DNA from: an uncultured Granulosicoccaceae bacterium
GTDB lineage: Bacteria > Pseudomonadota > Gammaproteobacteria > Granulosicoccales > Granulosicoccaceae
DNA length: 64,000 nucleotides
Assembly: GCA_937951345.1 (NCBI GenBank)
Contig: CALFCF010000040.1
Coordinates: 1-64,000 of the forward strand
Direction: 5' to 3'
A program made the translations under genes and the position numbers. This document shows positions 38,476 to 47,444 of this stretch, piece by piece; positions within the stretch are counted from its first letter, which is position 1, and each line of letters begins with the position of its first letter. A model generated the notes under the pieces. The model saw only the letters and a list, made by a program, of their open reading frames with translations, searched no databases and was not told the origin of the DNA.

Positions 38476-40194
38476 ATGACGAACAAACCGGTTGTTACCG
38501 TCGACAATTTCATCGATGTCGGCGAGCCAGACACTAACGATGACTATCTGCGCACTGGTGCCACCAGTGCCAATCAGCCGCACCTTGTTGTAGCCAACAA
38601 TCTCGACGCTGACACCCGCGATACAGACAATGGCAAACTGCCGGACAACCCGCATGAATTTCAGAATCAAGGCAGCAACCCGATAAACGGTTCTGCGCAA
38701 GCGCCACATATGCCCGGCGTTAAACCTTACACTGACCTGCCATACACATTTGCCAAGCGACACGGCGTGCTGCTTGAGACCAACAGTTCCGGTGAGCTGG
38801 TAATGGTGCAACGACATAACGTCGGCATGATTGCCATCGCTGAAGCGAGCCGCAAAGCCGGCCAGAAAGTTAAGGTCGAAAAAGTCAGCGATGACGAGTT
38901 CGATGGCCGACTGACCCGTCACTACGAAGGTGACACCGGTCAGGCAGTTGATATCATGGACGACTTCGGCGACGACATGGATCTTGAGCAGCTGGCCGAT
39001 GCACTACCCGAACCGGAGGATTTGCTCGAGTCCACCGATGATGCGCCGGTTATTCGTTTGATTAACGCAATGCTGTCTGAAGCGGTACGTAAACAGGCAT
39101 CAGATATTCATATTGAACCGTTCGAAACACGTCTGTCCGTGCGCTATCGCGTAGATGGCGTAATGCAGAAACTACTCGAACCACCGCGTGCTATCGCGCC
39201 GATGATGATTTCGCGCCTTAAAGTTATGGCCAAGCTCGACATCGCTGAGCGTCGATTACCGCAGGATGGACGCATCTCGTTACGCGTAGCAGGAAGACCG
39301 GTTGATGTGCGGGTTTCGACGCTACCGTCAGGGCACGGTGAACGGGTGGTACTACGATTGTTGGACAAACAGGCGGGACGTCTCGATCTCGAACATTTAG
39401 GGATGCCAAAAACGGCCTTTAACGATCTGACCAAAGCGTTGTCATTGTCACACGGCATTATTCTGGTCACGGGCCCGACTGGTTCCGGTAAAACCACCAC
39501 ACTCTATGCCGCGCTTTCACGTCTGAATACATCAAAGTTTTCGATACTCACGGTTGAAGATCCGATCGAGTATTACCTCGATGGTATCGGGCAGACTCAG
39601 GTCAACAACAAAGTCGATCTGGACTTTGCGCGCGGTCTTCGAGCCATACTCCGCCAGGACCCGGATATAGTGATGGTGGGTGAGATACGTGATGTAGAAA
39701 CCGCCGAAATCGCAGTTCAGGCGAGTCTGACCGGCCACCTGGTACTATCAACTTTACATACAAATACAGCAGTAGGTGCTGTGACGCGTTTACGCGATAT
39801 GGGCATTGAACCGTTCCTGCTGTCATCGTCACTCGTGGGTCTGGTTGCACAACGCCTGGTGAGACTACTGTGTCCGCACTGCAAAAAATCTCATCAGCCA
39901 ACCGATATCGAACTGCGCACACTCGGCATCAACCGCGACCAGGCCAAACATATCTCGCAATCGCACGGCTGCAACGAATGTAACCACAGTGGTTATCTCG
40001 GACGCAGTGGTATTTACGAAGTTGTCAATGTCGATGACAAGATGCGAAGCATGATTCACGACGGTGCCGCTGAGCAGGACATGGAAACCCACGCGCGCTC
40101 CAACTCACTTGGCATTTTCGACGACGGAATGCGACTGGTACTTGAAGGCAATACATCGCTCGAAGAAGTACTGCGCGTTGTGCGCGAAGGGTAA
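38476..40194 (+). CDS. gspE: Type II secretion ATPase GspE
   Basis: 572 aa. The first 75 or so residues are a low-complexity extension rich in Asp, Asn and Thr not expected in GspE (about 500 aa). The GspE N-domain follows (about 80-165), then the ATPase core with Walker A GPTGSGKTTTLYAAL, LTVEDPIEYYLDG, PDIVMVGEIRD and STLHTNTAVGA. The four-cysteine zinc module has CPHC then CNEC. It energises pseudopilus assembly on the cytoplasmic face. It begins two bases after the gspD stop, so translation is probably coupled. Confidence 0.96.
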   Translation: MTNKPVVTVDNFIDVGEPDTNDDYLRTGATSANQPHLVVANNLDADTRDTDNGKLPDNPHEFQNQGSNPINGSAQAPHMPGVKPYTDLPYTFAKRHGVLLETNSSGELVMVQRHNVGMIAIAEASRKAGQKVKVEKVSDDEFDGRLTRHYEGDTGQAVDIMDDFGDDMDLEQLADALPEPEDLLESTDDAPVIRLINAMLSEAVRKQASDIHIEPFETRLSVRYRVDGVMQKLLEPPRAIAPMMISRLKVMAKLDIAERRLPQDGRISLRVAGRPVDVRVSTLPSGHGERVVLRLLDKQAGRLDLEHLGMPKTAFNDLTKALSLSHGIILVTGPTGSGKTTTLYAALSRLNTSKFSILTVEDPIEYYLDGIGQTQVNNKVDLDFARGLRAILRQDPDIVMVGEIRDVETAEIAVQASLTGHLVLSTLHTNTAVGAVTRLRDMGIEPFLLSSSLVGLVAQRLVRLLCPHCKKSHQPTDIELRTLGINRDQAKHISQSHGCNECNHSGYLGRSGIYEVVNVDDKMRSMIHDGAAEQDMETHARSNSLGIFDDGMRLVLEGNTSLEEVLRVVREG

Positions 40195-40298
40195 TGATCA
40201 TAACCGGCACTGTTTGTGTAAGCACCTGTAGTCACATCGTCAGATTGTTGCTGACGCCGTTTAACCATCCACACGAGTAACGCAAGCGAACCATTGCC

Positions 40299-41525
40299 AT
40301 GGCTGCGTTTGATTACATTGCAATTGACCCCGATGGCCGGGAGAAGAAAGGTGTTCTCGAAGCAGACACTGCTCGTCTCGCGCGTACGCAATTACGCTCG
40401 CAGAATCTGACACCGCTTGAAGTCTCTGAAAGCAGTGCCAAAGCAAAGCTCACCGGCAGTCAGTCGTCAGGTAAGAGAAATTTTCGCGGCAGTATCTCGA
40501 CCGCAGAGCTTTCATTAATAACACGCCAGATCGCCACACTAACGAGCTCCGGCACTCCGATCGAAGAAGCACTGACAGCGGTCAGTCAGCACACTGAAAA
40601 GCAGAAAATAAAGTCTCTGATCTTATCGGTGCGATCAAAAGTACTCGAGGGGCACACGCTGGCAGCTGCAATGCGTGACTATCCGCGGGTGTTCCCTGAG
40701 ATTTACCACGCAACAGTCGCCGCCGGCGAACAATCCGGACACCTCGATGCTGTACTCGAGCGCCTGGCTGAATATCTGGAGAATCGCCAGTCGACTCAGG
40801 CAACTGTCAAAAAGGCACTGATCTATCCAAGCATGCTGGTTGTTGCCTCCATCGGTATTGTTGCGTTTCTGCTGGGGTACGTCGTACCGCAAGTGGTTCA
40901 GGTTTTCGACAGCATGAATCAGGAACTACCGATACTGACAAAAACGATGCTGGCGCTATCAGCTTTCGTGCGCGAATGGGGGTTAATTATTTTGTTAACT
41001 GCTGTTGTCGCTTATATTTTGTTTAACCGCGCCATGCAAAGCGAAGCGTTTAGGTACCGTGTTAACAGCTTTCAGCTTCGTATCCCGGTAGTCGGTCGAC
41101 TGATACGCGGGTTTAACGCATCACAATTTGCACGTACGTTAAGTATCCTTGCTGCCAGTGGTGTGCCTGTGCTTGAAGCGCTTGATATTGCCTCACAGGT
41201 CATCAGCAACCGTCCTATGCGCGAAGCTGTGAACACGGCCGCCGCCCAGGTTCGTGAAGGTGCAACGCTCAGCGGGTCACTCGAGAAGACCGGCTACTTT
41301 CCACCCATGATGCTGCACCTGTTGGCCAGTGGTGAAGCGTCCGGACAACTCGATACGATGCTCGAGAAAGCCGCAACGCATCAGGAACGCGAAGTCGACT
41401 CCCTAATATCGTTGTTCCTGGGCTTGTTTGAACCAATCGTGATATTGATTATGGGCGGTGCTGTACTTGCGATCGTACTGGCGATCCTGCTACCTATCTT
41501 TCAAATGAATCAGCTGGTGAACTGA
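40299..41525 (+). CDS. gspF: Type II secretion inner-membrane platform protein GspF
   Basis: 408 aa, the standard length. Two repeated T2SSF domains carry the ITRQIATLTSSGTPIEEAL and FARTLSILAASGVPVLEAL segments. Three membrane helices are visible near 170-195, 220-242 and 375-398 (ILIMGGAVLAIVLAILLPIF). GspF interacts with GspE and GspL in the inner membrane. It is the last gsp gene here; no gspG-N genes follow, and the next genes are on the opposite strand. Confidence 0.96.
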   Translation: MAAFDYIAIDPDGREKKGVLEADTARLARTQLRSQNLTPLEVSESSAKAKLTGSQSSGKRNFRGSISTAELSLITRQIATLTSSGTPIEEALTAVSQHTEKQKIKSLILSVRSKVLEGHTLAAAMRDYPRVFPEIYHATVAAGEQSGHLDAVLERLAEYLENRQSTQATVKKALIYPSMLVVASIGIVAFLLGYVVPQVVQVFDSMNQELPILTKTMLALSAFVREWGLIILLTAVVAYILFNRAMQSEAFRYRVNSFQLRIPVVGRLIRGFNASQFARTLSILAASGVPVLEALDIASQVISNRPMREAVNTAAAQVREGATLSGSLEKTGYFPPMMLHLLASGEASGQLDTMLEKAATHQEREVDSLISLFLGLFEPIVILIMGGAVLAIVLAILLPIFQMNQLVN

Positions 41526-41731
41526 TTTCCCGATAAAAGCGCCGCCTTTTGTTGATGTGCTTTTTTATTGCGGTTTTATTGCGGCTCGACATTCGATAGC
41601 AATCGAAATTTCCCACACACGAACAACCGTTCGCAACCGTGTGATTCTGGAATCTGTTATTGCAGAGAATGCAGGAACGCCGATAGGGTTATCGACCTGG
41701 CGAATGAAAAAACGGAAGAACTGATCCGGAT

Positions 41732-41968
41732 TTATGCCCGACCGGGCATGGGACCGAAAGGAAACTGCTGGTACTTCTCGACTTCATCGCAGGCGCGACG
41801 CGTCATGAATTCGGTTATTTCTTTTTCGTGATGCAACGCATCGACCACCGCAGCGTACGTGATTCGAGATGGCAGTCGGTATAGCGAGCGCGCACCATTT
41901 GTCAGCTTGCGATTCAAACGCTTGTCAGACGAGCCACGCGATTTCGAGTTGTCGGAATGATTCTTCAT
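41732..41968 (-). CDS. Small hypothetical protein (78 aa)
   Basis: The frame begins MKNHSDNSKSRGSSDKRLNR and has a basic, Ser/Asn-rich N-terminus followed by a likely helical part (AAVVDALHHEKEITEFMTRR). No family is recognised. A TTG at 41989 in the same frame could add seven residues. No strong Shine-Dalgarno is seen for either start. It lies between the convergent gspF end and the PPK2 gene. It is plausible from composition but not proven. Confidence 0.45.
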   Translation of the reverse strand: MKNHSDNSKSRGSSDKRLNRKLTNGARSLYRLPSRITYAAVVDALHHEKEITEFMTRRACDEVEKYQQFPFGPMPGRA

Positions 41969-42094
41969 AGGTTGGGTTAAAATTCCCAATCATGACTTGG
42001 CCTTCACTTTAACGAACTTCACCGACTGTGGACAGTTTGGCGACGAATATTAACAATCTGGTAAGAATTGGCCGAATGTTGCCTTATCCCGCTA

Positions 42095-42970
42095 CTAATC
42101 AGCCTCTAGCTGTGCCCGGATCGCATCGAAATGACTCAATTCTTCGGTGGACTTCTCCGGATAAGCAAGCGGCAGGCTCGCTAATTGGTCGCGCACGAGA
42201 CGCGCGATCACTAGACGCATCCAGGGCTTCGAATTCGCAGGTATCGCATACCATGGCGCCAGATCGGTCGATGTTGCGCGCAGCGTATCCTGGTAGGCAC
42301 CCATGTAGTCATCCCATCGCTGGCGGACGGACAAATCGGATTTGGAAAATTTCCAGTACTTGTCCGGGTTGGTTAGTCGTTCCATAAAGCGAGCTTTTTG
42401 CTCGTCACGGGACACGTTGAGCCAGAACTTGAGAATGCGGGTGCCGTTGTTGACCAGATGCGCTTCATGCTCGCAGATGGATTCAAATCGCTGCTTCCAC
42501 ATCGCTTCTGCATCCCCCGTTACGTGCTGAGGAAGGTTTTGCGCCGCGAGAAATTCCGGCTGAACGCGTACAGCCAGCACTTCTTCGTAGTAGCTGCGAT
42601 TGAACACACCAATGATCCCGCGCGCGGGCAACTCACGCGTGGTACGCCACAGAAAGTCATGGTCCAGCTCAAGACTGGAAGGTGCTTTGAACGACGAGAC
42701 CCGGCAACCAGCGGGATTAACACCGCTCAATACTGCTCGAATAGTACCGTCCTTGCCGGCAGCATCCATTGCCTGAAATACAAGCAACAATGCAAAACGT
42801 CCATCAGCATATAGCTTACGCTGTAACTCGCTGATCTCGTTAACTACGTTTTTGAGCTCTTTACGCAGTTCCTTTTTGCCGGGTACGTCATCATCCGGTC
42901 CACTTGGACTATCTGCCAGTAAGAACGTTTGATCAGTTGAGACTCTGTACGGACTATCAGGTGGATGCAT
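42095..42970 (-). CDS. Polyphosphate kinase 2 family protein
   Basis: 291 aa, single-domain PPK2. The Walker A loop is DAAGKDGTIRAVLSGVNP, the lid/Walker B region contains GVFNRSYYEEVLAVRV, and WLNVSRDEQKARF and KYWKFSKSDLSVRQRWDDY are typical. PPK2 enzymes move phosphate between polyphosphate and nucleoside mono- or diphosphates. The FNRSYYEEVL sequence resembles the group that can act on AMP and ADP (class III), but the substrate should be tested. No ppk1 or ppx gene is nearby. Confidence 0.93.
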   Translation of the reverse strand: MHPPDSPYRVSTDQTFLLADSPSGPDDDVPGKKELRKELKNVVNEISELQRKLYADGRFALLLVFQAMDAAGKDGTIRAVLSGVNPAGCRVSSFKAPSSLELDHDFLWRTTRELPARGIIGVFNRSYYEEVLAVRVQPEFLAAQNLPQHVTGDAEAMWKQRFESICEHEAHLVNNGTRILKFWLNVSRDEQKARFMERLTNPDKYWKFSKSDLSVRQRWDDYMGAYQDTLRATSTDLAPWYAIPANSKPWMRLVIARLVRDQLASLPLAYPEKSTEELSHFDAIRAQLEAD

Positions 42971-43018
42971 GGGAATCTCAGTTGCGAGAAATTTATGGGT
43001 GCAGCTACAAGGACTTCA

Positions 43019-43477
43019 TTAAACGTATTTGCCAGCGGCTGCGACAATAACAATGACGATGCCGATTATTAGATTAATGGTAACGATCAACCGCATACGA
43101 CCCGCCAATTGTTGTACGTCACCCGTTTGCGTGCCGGATACAGCTTTTCTGAAAGGCAAAAACACAAAGAAAAACAAAAACACAAACAAACCTGCCATGA
43201 TCAACCCAAGGCCATGCATGATGTGCACGTAAACTGGCGCGTTGCCAAATCCGCCAAAGACACCGGAAACCAGCAGGTAACCACTTACCAGAATAACCAC
43301 AACCGCATGCCACACCAATATAAAAAAACGCTTCAGCACTTTTGCAAAGAACGGCATGCGTGCTTGCGCAGGCAGATCGGGCAATGCAGGTCTTAACACC
43401 AGCAGCACGAAAAGCATTCCGCCGATCCATGCCACAGCCGAAAGTACATGTAACGCTGACGCTATACCAATAGTCAT
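43019..43477 (-). CDS. CopD-like four-helix membrane protein
   Basis: 152 aa, almost entirely membrane. Four hydrophobic helices are near residues 3-27, 50-72, 84-108 and 130-150. The N-terminal HVLSAVAWIGGMLF carries a histidine and the WIGG motif common to CopD-related and DUF4149-type proteins; a second His lies in the HIMHGLGL helix, which could bind metal or haem. The function is unknown. It lies 48 bp upstream of the PPK2 gene on the same strand. Confidence 0.75.
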   Translation of the reverse strand: MTIGIASALHVLSAVAWIGGMLFVLLVLRPALPDLPAQARMPFFAKVLKRFFILVWHAVVVILVSGYLLVSGVFGGFGNAPVYVHIMHGLGLIMAGLFVFLFFFVFLPFRKAVSGTQTGDVQQLAGRMRLIVTINLIIGIVIVIVAAAGKYV

Positions 43478-43628
43478 ATTGCCACCCTGACGTTAGACGA
43501 ATTGACAAACCAATTGTACATGGCAAAACGGGTCTGGAATCACAGACAGGCTGCGCTGATCGGAAACCTCAACGTTAAATCACCCAATGATTTAATAATT
43601 CAATGAATAGCCGCCTGGCCCTAAAGTT

Positions 43629-45056
43629 TTAACAATCCGGAAAGTTTACCGGAACTTCAAGCACATTAACCGCAAGCCCGCCACGTGCGGTCTCTTTGTA
43701 CTTGGTTTTCATGTCAGCACCGGTGTCACGCATAGTTTTTATGACTTTATCCAGTGAAACAAAGTGATGACCGTCACCACGCAGCGCTATTCTCGATGCA
43801 TTAATTGCTTTGACTGCACCCATTGCGTTGCGCTCGATGCAGGGTACCTGCACGAGACCACCAACCGGGTCGCAAGTTAAACCGAGGTTATGCTCCATAC
43901 CGATCTCAGCAGCGTTCTCGACTTGTTGTACCGTGCCGCCCAGTACTGCGGTTAACGCCCCTGCTGCCATCGAACAGGCCGACCCCACTTCACCCTGACA
44001 ACCTACTTCTGCACCTGAGATTGATGCATTGGTTTTGTAAAGGATGCCGATAGCGGCGGCTGTCAACATGAAACTAACGATACCTTCGTCATTGGCACCC
44101 GAGCAAAACCGCTCGTAATAATGCAGCACAGCAGGGATAATTCCGGCAGCACCGTTAGTCGGGGCGGTAACAACCCGCCCGCCCGCTGCGTTTTCTTCGT
44201 TTACAGCCAACGCATACAGGTTTACCCAATCGATTACCGTTAACGGATCACGCAATGCAGCCTCCGGCTGCTCACAAAGCTTACGGTACATTTCTGCAGC
44301 ACGCCTGCGAACTTTCATGCCGCCCGGCAATTCTCCGTGATTCCTGCAACCGGCATTTACGCATTCCTGCATTACATGCCAAATCTCAATCAACCCGGTA
44401 TGAATATCCTCTTCACTGCGAAACACCTTTTCATTCTCTAACATCAACTGGGCAATACTGAGATCGTTTTTCTCACAGAGATCGAGCAACTGCTCAGCCG
44501 ATGAAAAAGGAAACGGAACTTCAGTGGGATCCGGCTGCACAGGGGCATCGTCCGGATCATCAATATCCACTTGTTGCGTAGCAGCAGTTTCATCGATAAC
44601 AAACCCGCCTCCGATGGAATAAAACTGCTGTGAAGCTATAACCTCACCACTAGTATCTGTTGCGGTGAAACTCATACCGTTGGGATGATGTGGCAGGGTC
44701 TTGCGCTTGTGCATGATCAAGTGCTTAGACTCATTGAAGTCTATTGTATGTAAACCATACAATGGCAATTGACCGCTACTGCGAATTTCCTCCAGCCGGG
44801 CCGGTATTCCGTCAACGTCTACAGAGTGCGGTAACTCCCCTTGAAGCCCGAGCAACACCGCTTTGTCACTACCGTGTCCGCGTCCCGTTGCGCCAAGCGA
44901 GCCATATAAATTAACCGTTACATGCTTAACATCACTGAGTTTACCGGCTTCATGTAATTCGGAAACAAATCGGCTGGCTGCAACCATTGGCCCCACTGTA
45001 TGCGAGCTCGACGGTCCGATACCGATTTTAAATAAATCGAAAACACTGATATTCAT
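43629..45056 (-). CDS. sdaA: L-serine ammonia-lyase (Fe-S type)
   Basis: 475 aa, single-chain bacterial type with the beta and alpha domains fused. The N-terminus [24 protein letters not shown] is the family signature. The C-terminal half holds the cluster-binding cysteines in [19 protein letters not shown] and in [19 protein letters not shown]. It deaminates L-serine to pyruvate and ammonia with a labile 4Fe-4S cluster. The flanking spacers show no clear regulatory element. Confidence 0.97.
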   Translation of the reverse strand: MNISVFDLFKIGIGPSSSHTVGPMVAASRFVSELHEAGKLSDVKHVTVNLYGSLGATGRGHGSDKAVLLGLQGELPHSVDVDGIPARLEEIRSSGQLPLYGLHTIDFNESKHLIMHKRKTLPHHPNGMSFTATDTSGEVIASQQFYSIGGGFVIDETAATQQVDIDDPDDAPVQPDPTEVPFPFSSAEQLLDLCEKNDLSIAQLMLENEKVFRSEEDIHTGLIEIWHVMQECVNAGCRNHGELPGGMKVRRRAAEMYRKLCEQPEAALRDPLTVIDWVNLYALAVNEENAAGGRVVTAPTNGAAGIIPAVLHYYERFCSGANDEGIVSFMLTAAAIGILYKTNASISGAEVGCQGEVGSACSMAAGALTAVLGGTVQQVENAAEIGMEHNLGLTCDPVGGLVQVPCIERNAMGAVKAINASRIALRGDGHHFVSLDKVIKTMRDTGADMKTKYKETARGGLAVNVLEVPVNFPDC

Positions 45057-45277
45057 GATGGACAGGTTCCGGGATAGCTATGCGTTTGAATTGACTTTTA
45101 CCGTTATTGCCATCAATACCGGGTACAACAAAAGTCGACCACGCACAGCAGTGATCGCCTCAGCTCAGATAGATAGCGGCGGGATTATAGATTGATAGGG
45201 CTAAGCTGGAAACCGAAAGCGGTCGCAAACTCGAGCAAATTCACGGTATTTTAGTCTGCTAGCGAATTTGATTCAGA

Positions 45278-46081
45278 TCAGTTAGTTACCATCGCCGCGC
45301 TAAAGGTTGTTCCCTGCGGCACTGAGTTGAAGAAACGCTGAATAGTTGTTGCCCCGACCGATACAGAATGATTGCGCAGTTTGATGAACTGCCCATCCCG
45401 TTCATAGGCACCGTAGCCCCTGAGCATACCGCCCAGGTAATAGCCGTCATCGCGACAAAATAGAAGACCGCCGCCCGACTGACCAAGATCGATACTGGCA
45501 CTGGCATGTAATGATCCAGCCTTGTTACGCGTCAGACGCCCGGGGGTGGTCGCCTTATCGGTAGCTCGCGGATAACCGACTGCCCACACAGATTGATTGA
45601 CAGACGGATCAGCGATTGCCACGCGCAGTGGTGCTATCTCGCTGGTATCAACCGAGAGCAAAGCCAGATCATCACGCCGGTCAACCATTAAAATACGCGC
45701 GGGACGGTATTCTTCGTTGACGTTTACAAATACGCGGTGGTTTAGGGTAAGCGCATGAGCCGCAGTCAATACACGATTACGATCCACAACCACACCGCTT
45801 GCGTAACTTCCGTCTTCACCGGCAATGGCAACTACCGCATCAAGTGCCTGACGATTCGGCCAATTACACTGAACAGCATCTGTAACGTTTACATTTAGTG
45901 ATACGTTGTCATAAGTTCCAACTACCCCGGCCCCGATTCCTGCGGGTATCGCTGCAGGCATGACAAACGAATCCTGCGCTGTGAGACTCGTTGTCCCCAA
46001 CGTTGCGGTTGCTGCTACCAACGCACCCATACGGGTGGCCCGGACAGCGATTGTCTTTAGGTTGTCAAACAGTGACGACAT
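45278..46081 (-). CDS. Secreted trypsin-like serine protease
   Basis: 267 aa from ATG 46081, which has AGGAAA eight bases upstream; an in-frame start at 46105 is less likely. A signal peptide-like N-terminus (about 1-36, ending LTAQ) is followed by an S1-type domain with H109 (VLTAAHAL), D138 (RDDLALL) and S202 (GQSGGGLL). Only two cysteines are visible in the mature part (near 72 and 208), perhaps one disulfide. The domain ends with a 30-residue tail. It would act in the periplasm or outside; export by the T2SS encoded nearby is possible but not shown. Confidence 0.87.
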   Translation of the reverse strand: MSSLFDNLKTIAVRATRMGALVAATATLGTTSLTAQDSFVMPAAIPAGIGAGVVGTYDNVSLNVNVTDAVQCNWPNRQALDAVVAIAGEDGSYASGVVVDRNRVLTAAHALTLNHRVFVNVNEEYRPARILMVDRRDDLALLSVDTSEIAPLRVAIADPSVNQSVWAVGYPRATDKATTPGRLTRNKAGSLHASASIDLGQSGGGLLFCRDDGYYLGGMLRGYGAYERDGQFIKLRNHSVSVGATTIQRFFNSVPQGTTFSAAMVTN

Positions 46082-46681
46082 CACACGTGTTTCCTGACAG
46101 CTCATGTGCTGTTCTTAATGATCTATTGTGCTATCGACATAAAGTGCAGCAAGTTAACCGGATGCGTTTCACGTTTAACGATCAATGTGAAACCGTATCA
46201 GTCAAATACAGGGCGTATCACATCCCTGGCGCGCACTGTTAGTCAAAAGCTCACGTTCTCACCGGTAAGCTGAACGAATATTTCTCAAAGCCCGCTCAAC
46301 CATCCAATCACACGTGCTGGCATATCTGACCCGATACACCCCCAAGTAATAACGGGACTGCCAGTCATAGTGTGACGCGATCGAGTTTAACGCGTAAGAC
46401 AGGCAATTGGCAGGTTGAAAGACGCCGTGTCACCAAGCTTTAATAGTCAATTAGATGGCATGTGATGCCTGAAACTAAGGGGGAAATACACAAGAGATTT
46501 GAAGTTTTCTTTGTGTATCAGTAAATTGCACACACTTGCTCATAATCTATTTGAAATAACTTCAAAACGCAGGACGCAAAAATGGCAGATACGTTGAGAC
46601 GGGATGCAGCGAATAGACACTACCATCTGAGATCGCAGAAGATTGCGAAATTAAGGTGTTAACGAAGGATTTTAAAACTGA
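46082..46681. other. Intergenic region protease / Slp1
   Basis: About 600 bp without a gene; it must hold the protease promoter (minus strand). A 7-bp inverted repeat GTTTCAC (46166-46172) and GTGAAAC (46187-46193) lies about 85-110 bp upstream of the protease ATG and is a candidate operator. The part next to the Slp1 stop is AT-rich with no clear terminator. Confidence 0.5.
46166..46193. promoter_or_regulatory. GTTTCAC-N14-GTGAAAC dyad upstream of the protease
   Basis: Perfect 7-bp inverted repeat with a 14-nt spacer (21 bp centre to centre, two helical turns), upstream of the protease gene. It is a possible regulator site; the regulator is unknown. Confidence 0.4.
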
Positions 46682-47191
46682 TCAATTGGAAATGGATATA
46701 CCAATGCCAATACTTACCGGCACAGAGTTGTGATACTGCTCGGCGGTCCACAAGTGAATGTCTGATGCATTCATAACCGGGAACACATGTTCTGCCTCAC
46801 CCACGCTACCAGTAGCGGTGCCGGCAAACTCACCGACTGCAGTTACCCGCGTGCCGGTTTTGTAGTCCAGTGTTTCGAGGTAATCAGGTGAGTTGATTAA
46901 TATTCGACCGGTTGAACGCTGGTTGGCGTTGGGACGTTGCAGGTAGTCGAGTGGATAGGTAAGCAATTCCAGTTGCGAGCCCTGTGTGTTATTGCTGCTG
47001 GAGACGACAACGCCGCCCCACATAATGCGTTTCCCCACTTCGATCGCTTCGCTTTGTAACGCATCAAGCGGTGAAACGTCGCGCGTGATTCCGTCGCTCG
47101 AAAAAGGTGGATTGACGCAGGCGCTAAGCAGCAATGAAACACTTACAAGAACGCATCTCAAAACCATGATGCGCGTGCCAGCCTGTTGCAT
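46682..47191 (-). CDS. Slp-family outer-membrane lipoprotein
   Basis: 169 aa from ATG 47191, which has AGGTG five bases upstream. The lipobox is LLLSAC with the lipidated Cys at residue 25. The Slp-type domain follows, with GKRIMWGGVVVSSSNN (about 55-70), LEVLTYPLD-like residues, GRILINSPDYLETLDYKTGTRVTAVGEF and LWTAEQ near the end. Slp proteins are stationary-phase or acid-linked outer-membrane lipoproteins of uncertain role. A second Slp-like gene lies 253 bp upstream, so the two are probably an old duplication. Confidence 0.87.
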   Translation of the reverse strand: MQQAGTRIMVLRCVLVSVSLLLSACVNPPFSSDGITRDVSPLDALQSEAIEVGKRIMWGGVVVSSSNNTQGSQLELLTYPLDYLQRPNANQRSTGRILINSPDYLETLDYKTGTRVTAVGEFAGTATGSVGEAEHVFPVMNASDIHLWTAEQYHNSVPVSIGIGISISN

Positions 47192-47316
47192 GTTACACCT
47201 GCCCGTGTTGATGGTCACAGCGATGGTCGTAGATCCAAGCATAACGATTCAACATCGTAAGAAAAAACGCCGGAGAAAATTCAATCCCGAACAAAGCAAG
47301 GGTTCATTGCTTACAA

Positions 47317-47358
47317 CAGACGCTGGTGGCGAACCCTTCATGAATAGAGCAGGCAAGT
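47317..47358 (+). repeat. Dispersed 42-nt repeat, copy 2
   Basis: Second copy of the sequence at 27067-27108, with mismatches at 47322 and 47355. It lies in the spacer between the two Slp genes. Just upstream, AAGCAA (47294-47299) pairs with TTGCTT (47307-47312), and the loop GGGTTC (47300-47305) is complementary to GAACCC (47331-47336) inside the repeat. Confidence 0.8.
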
Positions 47359-47444
47359 TATACAGTCTTTCTTACAATCATGTGTTGAACAATGTTAAAG
47401 CATGCATTAACCGATCAGTAGTTACGCAGAAATACCGTACAAGT

